A stretch of 7,791 nt of DNA from Rhodothermales bacterium (lineage in GTDB: Bacteria; Bacteroidota; Rhodothermia; Rhodothermales; UBA10348): the NCBI GenBank assembly GCA_013003255.1, contig JABDJZ010000530.1, positions 1 through 7,791 on the forward strand, read 5' to 3'. The position numbers were made by a program, and so were the translations under genes. The notes beneath the pieces were generated by a model. The model saw only the letters and a program-made list of their open reading frames with translations, did not search any database and was not told the DNA's origin. Below, piece by piece: positions 1 through 6,006 of the stretch (the first letter of the stretch is position 1; each line of letters starts with the position of its first letter).

Positions 1-5
1 GGAAG

Positions 6-38
6 GCCCCCGACTGCGAAAGTGGTTGGGGGCTTTTT
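6..38 (+). terminator. Intrinsic (Rho-independent) terminator
   Basis: Bases 6-17 pair with 22-33 around a GAAA tetraloop (18-21). The outer six pairs are all G-C (GCCCCC with GGGGGC) and the inner six include G-T wobbles. Five T residues follow at once (34-38) on the plus strand. This is a textbook intrinsic terminator for a plus-strand gene ending left of the window. Read on the minus strand the same stem is followed by CCTTCC rather than a T-tract, so it is probably a poor terminator for the minus-strand operon that converges on it. Confidence 0.9.
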
Positions 39-93
39 CAGTCTCTCGGCCTCGACTATATCGCTGAGTCGTTGCTCGAATGCCTCGACCGAA

Positions 94-134
94 GCCGCCT
101 TATCGCCGCTTGATGATTCAGGCGGCAAACCGCC
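94..134 (-). other. Competing GC stem-loops just after the operon's last stop
   Basis: Beyond the TAA of the last minus-strand gene, GGCGG (121-125) pairs with CCGCC (130-134) around a CAAA loop. Alternatively GCCGCCT (94-100) pairs with AGGCGGC (120-126) across a 19-base loop. No T-tract follows on the minus strand, so neither is a clear intrinsic terminator. They may protect the 3' end or act with Rho. Bases 39-144 otherwise hold no supported gene. Confidence 0.3.
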
Positions 135-144
135 GCGAACACGC

Positions 145-1995
145 TTACTCCACCACCACCCGCAACAACAACATCTCCGACAACCCACCGCTTCGAGACG
201 CCCCGGCAATCAGAAGCGATCCCCCCTGCTCAACCGCCACGTCGTACCCAATCTCATCCCCGCCGCCGACGTCGAGTAGAACGGGCTCACCCAGCAATGC
301 TCCGTCCTGATCCAGCACTACCAACATCAGGTCAGACTGCCCGTCTGATTCGCGGCGGCCGACAATGGCAATCCGGCCATCTTCGAGCACCGCTAAATCC
401 ACCGGCTCTTCCGCCACGCTACCCAGGTCGACGCCCACTCTTCCTCCGTCACCAAACGCTGGATCCAGCGAGCCATCCGGACGAAGCCCGACTACGAAGA
501 GGTCGTAGGCGTTCTGACCCATCCGGGAGTATCCCGTAGTCAGGTAACCTCCACCCGGACGTGAGATGACTTCCACCAGCATCTCCTCGTAGCCAGGGGC
601 AGCGGCGAGAACCACCTTACCAGCGTCTCCGAAGCCTGGATCAGGCATACCGTTTGGGAGATACCTGGCAGCGAGGCCGCGAAAACCACCTCGACCTACG
701 GCAAGGATGAGACCATCCTCATCGACCGTCATTCCACCAAAGCCGTCGCGCCCCTCGATGTCTTCGACTACGATACCGTCGTTGCCGAACTCGGTATCCA
801 GTGTTCCGTCTGGAGCATACTTCAGCAGCGCCAAGTCGTAGTCAACACCGGAATGCGCATCTCCGGCCACGACGTATCCTCCGGCCGGATGATGCCGAAC
901 GGCCCTGGCTCGGTCCGTGTCGTAGGCCACTTGGGTCCACGTAAATCCATCCTCGCCAAACCTCGGGTCAGGCTCCCCGTCAGGTAGATATCGCGAAAGG
1001 CTGAAATCTCCCGCCAGAGTCATCTTGGCGCTGCCTGCCACGACAATGGCTCCATCCGGATCTATGATGACATCAACCCCCGTGAGGTCCCGACCGACGT
1101 CTCGCAGCACGACGCCTGCATCCCCAAATGCCCTCTCAGGTCGTCCATCCGGCAGGAAGCCAGCGACAATCTGAAGGGACTGAGATCCTGCGGCCTCGCT
1201 GCCCGTACCCACGATCACGATCCGGCCATCCGGGCGTAGGGCCAACCGCCGAGCATAACTGCTTGGCAGCACGTGGCCACCGGCAAGTCCCTCGACCCTG
1301 AACTCGGTGCCTTCGGACGACAAACCCGGGAGACCGCCCAATGGACGGGTCCCCAAGGGGGCGATGCCCGTCGCAATCAGGATCACCACTAGCAAAGCGG
1401 AAACGGCGACAGCCGTCGAGGCCAAAGGACGACGGCGCACCAACTCTGTGACACCAGGCCTTCGCCAGACCAGAATGCGTGGGTCTTCCGTGCAGTCACG
1501 GAGGTGGTCTACACCGATGACCGTCAGTCCCGGCAATTGTGCCAGGGAGACCTGCGAACTCGGAACGACGAAGGCGTCGCAACCGGCAGCGCGGGCGCTG
1601 GCAGCTTTTGATGGCAAGGTCTCTGCGTCGACGGGCAGCACCGTTCCATCTGACCTCAGGTCGCCGGTCACCGCCAGATGTCCTGCCGGACCAGGCACCC
1701 TGGACTGCGAACGCCGGGCTTCGCAGAACGCCGCAAGCGCGAGACCAAGTCTGGATGACCGGCCTCGAACCGGAGTGCCCGCGTCCTCTACCTGCACCAC
1801 GTAGTGCGCGGGATGAAGCGGTCCCAGCGACTCAAGCGCCTCCAGCACTACATCGAACGCTCCCGGCCGGCTTGACTGGCCAGCGACAAGCATGCGGGTG
1901 AGTCCATCCTCAGCGGGCAGGCTACTAGCCTCCACCTTGAGAACCCGGCCCTCTCCCGAGACCTCATCGATGACGGGCACGCTGATCCTCTTCAT
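145..1995 (-). CDS. Single-pass membrane protein: Lon-like (S16) protease domain plus delta-60 beta-propeller
   Basis: A 616-residue protein and the last gene of the minus-strand operon. Residues 1-170 resemble the proteolytic domain of Lon with no AAA+ ATPase. GRVLKVEASSLP (17-27) matches the Lon P-domain entry strands. GRS (78-80), followed by LGLALA, sits at the catalytic-Ser GPSAG position. VTGDLRSDGTVLPV (109-122) matches the VTGEI..GxVLPI strand-turn, and Lys130 in TLPSK falls at the catalytic-Lys position (Lys722 in E. coli Lon). The Ser80/Lys130 dyad therefore appears intact. Residues 191-212 form one transmembrane helix preceded by Arg-rich segments (RRP, RRRP), which predicts N-terminus inside and C-terminus outside. 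Residues 250-600 carry seven DGxIvvaG-type units and PDGxxDxxFGxxG motifs of the delta-60/DUF5122 type, so a seven-bladed propeller is likely. The start is the ATG 5 bp after the upstream stop, with AGG about 10 bases before it. Substrate and activity are unknown; catalysis is inferred from the residues. Confidence 0.85.
   Translation of the reverse strand: MKRISVPVIDEVSGEGRVLKVEASSLPAEDGLTRMLVAGQSSRPGAFDVVLEALESLGPLHPAHYVVQVEDAGTPVRGRSSRLGLALAAFCEARRSQSRVPGPAGHLAVTGDLRSDGTVLPVDAETLPSKAASARAAGCDAFVVPSSQVSLAQLPGLTVIGVDHLRDCTEDPRILVWRRPGVTELVRRRPLASTAVAVSALLVVILIATGIAPLGTRPLGGLPGLSSEGTEFRVEGLAGGHVLPSSYARRLALRPDGRIVIVGTGSEAAGSQSLQIVAGFLPDGRPERAFGDAGVVLRDVGRDLTGVDVIIDPDGAIVVAGSAKMTLAGDFSLSRYLPDGEPDPRFGEDGFTWTQVAYDTDRARAVRHHPAGGYVVAGDAHSGVDYDLALLKYAPDGTLDTEFGNDGIVVEDIEGRDGFGGMTVDEDGLILAVGRGGFRGLAARYLPNGMPDPGFGDAGKVVLAAAPGYEEMLVEVISRPGGGYLTTGYSRMGQNAYDLFVVGLRPDGSLDPAFGDGGRVGVDLGSVAEEPVDLAVLEDGRIAIVGRRESDGQSDLMLVVLDQDGALLGEPVLLDVGGGDEIGYDVAVEQGGSLLIAGASRSGGLSEMLLLRVVVE
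196..1248 (-). repeat. Seven delta-60 (DUF5122-like) propeller repeats, protein level
   Basis: Within residues 250-600 of the 616-residue protein the strand motif DGxIvvaG or its variants recurs at about residues 256, 314, 371, 427, 481, 539 and 591, a period of 52-58 residues. The intervening motif (P-D-G-x-x-D-x-x-F-G-x-x-G) is clear at 281-296, 337-350, 394-410, 446-462 and 505-520 and degenerate at 561-580. Seven units of this spacing fit a closed seven-bladed beta-propeller. The repeats have diverged at DNA level, so recent slippage duplication is unlikely. Confidence 0.8.
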
Positions 1996-2000
1996 TCCGC

Positions 2001-4199
2001 TTACCTGCTGGGGATCACTTCAACAAATGGTCGGGCGCCGTCCGGCGTCACTCTGGTACCGCCCACAACCAAGCTGCCATTGGACAGTGCGGCCACGGCG
2101 CTCACAAGATCGTCGGCCTCCACATTCTCAAGAAGGCGTGCGCCGTGTAAGCTGGTCGCAGGCCCGGAGATGGGCATGATCACCACCTCGTGCTCGGACC
2201 GCACCGGCTCCCTTTCGGGGCTCAAGAAGTTCAGACTGGAAAAAGCCACGACTCTAGATCCGGCCGCAGATTGCAGGATCTGCGGTCTTCCAGTAACTCG
2301 GCCCAGGGGAAGCCGGAGAAGGCCCGTCGCGTCGTTATCAATAGGGTCCACGACCAGCTCTACGCTTCCGTACCAGGTCGACGTTCCCACCAGTTGGATA
2401 TCGCCCGACTCGAAGGCAAGTCCAATTACCTCGTCCGCGGCTGTGTCGCTCCAGTCTCGCAGAAATGACGCTTCGCCAGACCAAGGCTGCAGCTGTCCAT
2501 CAAGCCTGAGTACCAGCGCCGCTCGGCTACGCTCACCCGGAGCCCAGCCTCCTATGAGGATACTGTTCCCGAGGACGAGACAGGCCCGTCCCCCGGATCC
2601 TGGCGGCCCTATGAACTCGGCGACACTGCTGCCATCCTCAGACAGTCGCCAGGCCGCGATGCTGTTGTTCCGTGACCCCACCACGACCAGCCCGTCGTCT
2701 GCCTCACAGAAAGCCTCTGGCTCTGAGGCTCCGAGCATCACCACCCCAGCCTCACCAAACTCAGAGTCAATCCTGCCATCGGGTGTTATCCGGCCGACGA
2801 AACCCTCGGAGTCGTCGCCGCCAGCCGTGGATCCGACGAGGAATAATCCGCCATCGGCCCGCACCAGGCGGATGATTCGAAAGGAACCCAGCCGTGCCTC
2901 AAGATCCTGCCCGGCTGGCCAGATGGTGAAGGAGTCGGCATCGGAATATCGCCGGATGAAAGCCGACTCCCCATGCCATCCCGCCGCCACGAATCCGCCG
3001 TCATCCAGATCCAGCAAAGCACTAGTGCTACCGGCAACTGAGGTGGCTCCCTCCGGTGCGGCTGTCACCTTCGGAGTCGGAGCAAGTGCGCGTAGCACTG
3101 ATACGGGGCCGTATCCAAAGGCTGCCAGCGAAACGAGACCAACAGCGGCGACCAGAACTGCGGTGAACCAGAATATGTAGCGCTCCAGAAACCGCCAAAC
3201 CCTGACGCGCCGAGACCGACGCTTCGAGTGGAATATGCGATTGTCGGACAGGGCATCCGCAACCCGGTGAACGCCCAAAATGCTGAGATCACGATCTGGC
3301 CATTGCTCTTTCTGCGAGCGAACCTGGGCTTCCGCATCCTCCCGCATCGCATGAGGCACGACCAGAGTGCCGGCGGACGAATGGAAGACACACGTTACGA
3401 TGTGCGAAAGCAGGTCCGCGGCGAAAGGCGTCACCCGCCCGTCGGCCTGAACATCCCCCGCCGCCGCGACTCCTGGCTGCAGGCAATGTCTTCGAGGCGT
3501 CATCAACGCTGAAGACATCGCATCCACCGTCAGGAGGGTCAGGCCCAGATTTGCCAGGTCCCCGCTTGCCAGCGGTGCGGGGGCTTCGAGCTCGATGGCA
3601 GCTGCGAATCGCACGGATCCTGCGACGCCCAGAAGGCGACGGGCCACTAGAACAGGCTTGTGGACGCGCGTCTGGAACCGTGTTTCGCCATCAAGCATGA
3701 CCCCGGAAAGCTGAAACCGATCACCACCCGACGTCCGCGACAGCGTCAGGGACCGAGTCGTAAGCCGGCAGGGCCTCATCGCCCATTCCACAGACACGTC
3801 CGGATTTGCTTCGGCAAGCGGAACCACCAACCCGTCGGACGACCCCGTACCGCCCATGGCCGCCGTTGCCAGCGCTTCTGACACCTCCCGCAATCGGGCC
3901 AGCCTCCGACTACCGATGGAATCTTCCTCCAACCCCATACCCGCGGCCTCAAGCAGGTCAGCTGCGGTCAGCAACCTCTCGGGAGATATGCCCTCGAACT
4001 CGCGCGCGGACACAGGTGAAGGCAACCCTGCGAGCAACTGCTCCGCGTACAGGTCAGCAAGCCTCGGGCTGTGCGCCACCGTATTCAGGAACTGGCAGAC
4101 CAGATAGACCCTGGCCCGGGCCGATTCTGCTTCTCTCAGGCTTGAGGCAACGCGGGCGTAGGCCTCGTGGACCTCGGAGAAGGTGGGCCGGGCGGCCAT
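2001..4199 (-). CDS. Single-pass membrane protein: degenerate Lon-like pseudoprotease plus outer beta-propeller
   Basis: A 732-residue protein and the third gene of the operon, starting 3 bp after the 178-residue gene and ending 5 bp before the 616-residue gene. Residues 1-125 are an Ala/Leu/Glu/Arg-rich helical region with no family I recognise. Residues about 148-320 follow the Lon proteolytic fold: AAGDVQADGRVTPF (246-259) matches the Lon VTGEI..GxVLPI segment, TLVVP (278-282) the IP strand, and ILGVHRVADAL (307-317) the closing strand-helix. The catalytic Ser position is Leu215 (GDLANLGL, compared with GRSSRLGL in the downstream protein), and no Lys occurs in the AADLLSHIV helix, so this looks like a pseudoprotease. 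A transmembrane helix spans about 341-363 after a strongly basic stretch (KRRSRRVRVWR), predicting inside-to-outside topology. Residues 393-716 show seven diverged strand motifs (for example DGLVVVGSR, SNGSLVVGG) and one clear delta-60 motif (472-485), fitting a seven-bladed propeller. It may regulate or scaffold the catalytic paralogue. Confidence 0.8.
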   Translation of the reverse strand: MAARPTFSEVHEAYARVASSLREAESARARVYLVCQFLNTVAHSPRLADLYAEQLLAGLPSPVSAREFEGISPERLLTAADLLEAAGMGLEEDSIGSRRLARLREVSEALATAAMGGTGSSDGLVVPLAEANPDVSVEWAMRPCRLTTRSLTLSRTSGGDRFQLSGVMLDGETRFQTRVHKPVLVARRLLGVAGSVRFAAAIELEAPAPLASGDLANLGLTLLTVDAMSSALMTPRRHCLQPGVAAAGDVQADGRVTPFAADLLSHIVTCVFHSSAGTLVVPHAMREDAEAQVRSQKEQWPDRDLSILGVHRVADALSDNRIFHSKRRSRRVRVWRFLERYIFWFTAVLVAAVGLVSLAAFGYGPVSVLRALAPTPKVTAAPEGATSVAGSTSALLDLDDGGFVAAGWHGESAFIRRYSDADSFTIWPAGQDLEARLGSFRIIRLVRADGGLFLVGSTAGGDDSEGFVGRITPDGRIDSEFGEAGVVMLGASEPEAFCEADDGLVVVGSRNNSIAAWRLSEDGSSVAEFIGPPGSGGRACLVLGNSILIGGWAPGERSRAALVLRLDGQLQPWSGEASFLRDWSDTAADEVIGLAFESGDIQLVGTSTWYGSVELVVDPIDNDATGLLRLPLGRVTGRPQILQSAAGSRVVAFSSLNFLSPEREPVRSEHEVVIMPISGPATSLHGARLLENVEADDLVSAVAALSNGSLVVGGTRVTPDGARPFVEVIPSR

Positions 4200-4202
4200 C
4201 GG

Positions 4203-4739
4203 CTACGCCCTGTACTCAACGCTCAGCGCTGAAGCAGACTTCTCCAGCGCCTCCAGGATTTTGGCGGAAGCCTCCAGGGTCGCCTGTCCACGTGCGTTGA
4301 GAGGAACGGGTTGGTCAACTCCCGGGATTTCGATCGATGCAAGGGCCCCTTCACGGGCAACTGCTCGAATCAGCACCTGCCCCCGGTCGCGGTCAAGGAG
4401 GAAGCGAACCAGGATTTCCGGATCCTCGTGGAGGAAAGAAACCAGCTCCTCCAATGCCTGCTCGGAGCCCGCGTCCTTGGCGGCGAGGGAGCGTGTCGGC
4501 GAAGACACCTGGGGCAGCTTGACTGCCGACAGACTGTATCGAACGGTTTCGCCCTGCTCTGGCACTCCCTCGGCCTCTACCTCCGCCAACGTCCCGTAGT
4601 ACTCCTTCCAATACTCCGCCGTCTCCCGCCACTCGGGAAACTGCGCGATTCGGCGCTCTACCTCCTGGCGGACCCGTGCCGACAATGAGTCAGGATTTCG
4701 AACCCAGACTTCGATGATATGCTCGTCAACCTCTGACAT
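4203..4739 (-). CDS. Small soluble protein of unknown family, paralogue of the 7091 gene
   Basis: A 178-residue acidic protein and second gene of the operon. I do not recognise a named family. It has no signal peptide or transmembrane segment. The N-terminal 50 residues are helical with the signature VRNPDSLSA (13-21), then R29/R30 and a WRETAEYWKEYY block (37-48). The plus-strand paralogue has IRNPDALTA and a matching WREAWLFWTEYY. Residues about 108-150 (ILVRFLLDRDRGQVLIRAV, then EIPGVDQPVPLNARG) also have counterparts there and look beta-rich. The short N-terminal helical block resembles in outline the N-terminal region of anti-sigma factors (leader helix, acidic linker, paired helices), but lacks the His/Cys zinc ligands of that group. 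That analogy is inference. The ATG start is set by alignment with the paralogue; no Shine-Dalgarno precedes it, and an inverted repeat ends three bases before the start codon. Confidence 0.8.
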   Translation of the reverse strand: MSEVDEHIIEVWVRNPDSLSARVRQEVERRIAQFPEWRETAEYWKEYYGTLAEVEAEGVPEQGETVRYSLSAVKLPQVSSPTRSLAAKDAGSEQALEELVSFLHEDPEILVRFLLDRDRGQVLIRAVAREGALASIEIPGVDQPVPLNARGQATLEASAKILEALEKSASALSVEYRA

Positions 4740-4742
4740 GGG

Positions 4743-4783
4743 GTCGGGATAGGGCGTTTCCCGTGGCGGCGAACCGTCCCGAC
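4743..4783 (-). promoter_or_regulatory. Inverted repeat abutting the start codon of the 178-residue gene
   Basis: GTCGGGA (4743-4749) and TCCCGAC (4777-4783) are perfect 7-base inverted repeats separated by 27 bases, within the 61-bp gap between the first two operon genes. In the minus-strand mRNA the 3' arm ends three bases before the ATG, so the stem would cover the ribosome-binding region, which also lacks a Shine-Dalgarno. A smaller GGG/CCC pairing lies inside the loop (4752-4754 with 4760-4762). It could set the translation ratio of the two proteins, bind a protein, or be an mRNA-processing hairpin. No T-run follows, so it is not an intrinsic terminator. Confidence 0.4.
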
Positions 4784-4800
4784 GATACTCCTATCTCCCT

Positions 4801-5874
4801 TCAGCGAAGCGAGATTGCAGAAACTTCGGACCTGTAGAACGCCTGGAGATCAGCTCTGACCTTTCGCGCAATATACTCGAAGACCTTTCGATGGGCTTCA
4901 CGGTAATTCGCCTCCGCACCTTCCACGCAGCGAGCCACCGCCGCGGACTGCGGGTACCCCTCCGCATAAACCAGCTTTGCCGCCTTGCGGTAGCCGGCGT
5001 ACACGCCGGGAGCTACCTGACCTTCGTATGAGGACCATAGTCTGTCACAAACGCGGTCCACGGAAGTGTTGACGCGATCAGACCACTCAAACGCGTCTCT
5101 CTCGTCCTCCTGAACCTGGACAGGGCTGCAATGAGCCCGGGCCACCACTGCACGCACAACAAGCGCCAACCCTGTCAGCGGTACTGCCGCCTGATGAAGC
5201 GTCTGATACCGAAGAACCCGAACTACGCACTTCAGCATGTCCGGGGCCGTATCCCCGTCACAGACCCACAAACGCCGCTCAAGGAGTTCCAACGGAAGCG
5301 TCGACACGTTGGCCGCGGGAAGCGCCCCATCGACGCACACCCAGAGTCGCCCGCCGTGGCGAACCAGTGAGACCTCTTCTGACGAATTGGCGGCGTTTCG
5401 GAGGACCCGAATCAGCTTGGCAAGCTGGGGGTCGCGCTCCTGAAACATGCGGTAAACACCGTCCTCCACCTTTCGGAAGACAAACCGACGGAGTGCGGTG
5501 ACCAACTCTTCTTCATTCAGATGCTCCCAGTCCAGGTCCTGAAAATAGGAGGCTACCTGATTGAACCGCCCGGACTGCGATCGGGAAAGAGCATCTGCCA
5601 GCGCATCCAGAGCGACGTCATGGTCGGTGAGTGACGGGTCGATGTAGCGCCACTTCCGCGACCGACGGCGCATTCGGACCAGCGCGACGGCCATAAGGCA
5701 GGCTCGGTCCACAAATGCCCGCGCAAGGTGCGCTGGCGGTGACGCGGACGTTACCGCGATCACCTCCTGCCTGATCGTTGAAGGGGAAACTGAACCTATC
5801 ACTGGAGAGCACTGAGGGGAGTTAGCAATAAACAAAGCAACGTCGTTGTCGACAAGCGTGAACGGGCCGGCCAT
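4801..5874 (-). CDS. Helical protein of unknown family, first gene of the operon and paralogue of the 6007 gene
   Basis: A 357-residue open frame if the ATG at 5874 is used. It is clearly homologous to the divergent 346-residue protein. Shared landmarks are DVALDALADAL (86-96), FRKVEDGVYRMF (133-144) with DPQLAKLIRVLR (148-159), the beta-rich RLWVCVDGALPA (176-187), LPLELLERRL (193-202), AVPLTGLALVVRAVVAR (230-246) and RKVFEYIARKVRADL (329-343). No named family is recognised. The order (helical block with D-x-A-L-D, then a basic helix, then a C-terminal EGYPQSAAVAR segment like an HTH approach) vaguely recalls sigma-70 regions 2 and 4; this is weak inference. Other explanations include a helical adaptor or effector. 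The start is unresolved: the first 37 residues have no counterpart in the paralogue, cover an AT-rich promoter-like patch, and precede an internal GTG (5761-5763) with an AGG six bases upstream. That GTG begins V-I-A exactly as the paralogue does, giving 320 residues. It is the likelier true start. Confidence 0.8.
   Translation of the reverse strand: MAGPFTLVDNDVALFIANSPQCSPVIGSVSPSTIRQEVIAVTSASPPAHLARAFVDRACLMAVALVRMRRRSRKWRYIDPSLTDHDVALDALADALSRSQSGRFNQVASYFQDLDWEHLNEEELVTALRRFVFRKVEDGVYRMFQERDPQLAKLIRVLRNAANSSEEVSLVRHGGRLWVCVDGALPAANVSTLPLELLERRLWVCDGDTAPDMLKCVVRVLRYQTLHQAAVPLTGLALVVRAVVARAHCSPVQVQEDERDAFEWSDRVNTSVDRVCDRLWSSYEGQVAPGVYAGYRKAAKLVYAEGYPQSAAVARCVEGAEANYREAHRKVFEYIARKVRADLQAFYRSEVSAISLR
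5758..5772 (-). promoter_or_regulatory. Shine-Dalgarno-like context at internal GTG of the first operon gene
   Basis: On the minus strand, AGG (5770-5772) precedes GTG (5761-5763) by six bases. The overlapping GGAGGTGATC (5758-5767) is complementary to the 3' end of bacterial 16S rRNA. Translation from this GTG would begin V-I-A, encoded GTG ATC GCG; the divergent paralogue starts GTG ATC GCC. This supports it as the true start rather than the ATG at 5874, whose upstream bases show no ribosome-binding site. Confidence 0.4.
5827..5855 (-). promoter_or_regulatory. Candidate promoter of the minus-strand operon
   Basis: On the minus strand, TTGTCG (5850-5855) and TTTATT (5827-5832) are 17 bases apart; each matches four of six consensus -35 and -10 bases. 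The patch 5821-5845 is visibly richer in A/T than flanking coding DNA. Transcription would start near 5820, downstream of the ATG at 5874 and about 55 bases upstream of the GTG at 5763, which agrees with the shorter start. Consensus matches are modest, and an alternative sigma factor may drive this locus. Confidence 0.25.
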
Positions 5875-6006
5875 CGTTTTGGCGACATCTCGTACCTGGT
5901 CGCCTTCGAGACCTCACCTGGCGGAATCGACATCCGGTGTAGGGCTTCCCCGCTTGATTTCTACTTTTTCCCGTATTAGGTAGAGAGAAGCTTCCTCCCC
6001 TCACCC
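5875..6006. promoter_or_regulatory. Divergent control region between the two paralogous clusters
   Basis: A 132-bp spacer separates the annotated starts of the divergent clusters, so promoters for at least the plus-strand cluster must lie here. Visible elements are ACCTGG repeated at 5894-5899 and 5916-5921 (22 bp, about two helical turns apart), an imperfect palindrome ACATCCGGTGT (5930-5940), an AT/pyrimidine-rich tract (5954-5973) followed by TATTAG (5974-5979), and a perfect palindrome GAAGCTTC (5987-5994). No convincing spaced -35/-10 pair is visible for the plus strand. The repeats are candidate operators only. Confidence 0.4.

Noticed and set aside
6..38. Bidirectional terminator serving also the minus-strand operon
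   Set aside because: The minus-strand reading has no T-tract after the stem, only CCTTCC, so only plus-strand termination is supported.
1606..1608. Initial reading that the Lon catalytic Lys of the 616-residue protein is lost
   Set aside because: Counting from Ser679 in E. coli Lon shows that Lys722 is the second Lys of the KEK motif, which aligns with Lys130 here; the dyad therefore appears intact.
1307..1804. A 165-codon plus-strand frame antisense to the Lon-like domain of the 616-residue gene
   Set aside because: Low-complexity Arg/Thr/Pro composition, full overlap with a well-supported gene, no ribosome-binding site or paralogue in the window.
2080..3180. A 366-codon open frame on the plus strand, antisense to the 732-residue gene
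   Set aside because: It lies wholly inside a gene supported by domain and topology evidence on the other strand, its product is Ser/Pro/Arg-rich without recognisable domains, and long antisense frames are common in GC-rich coding DNA.
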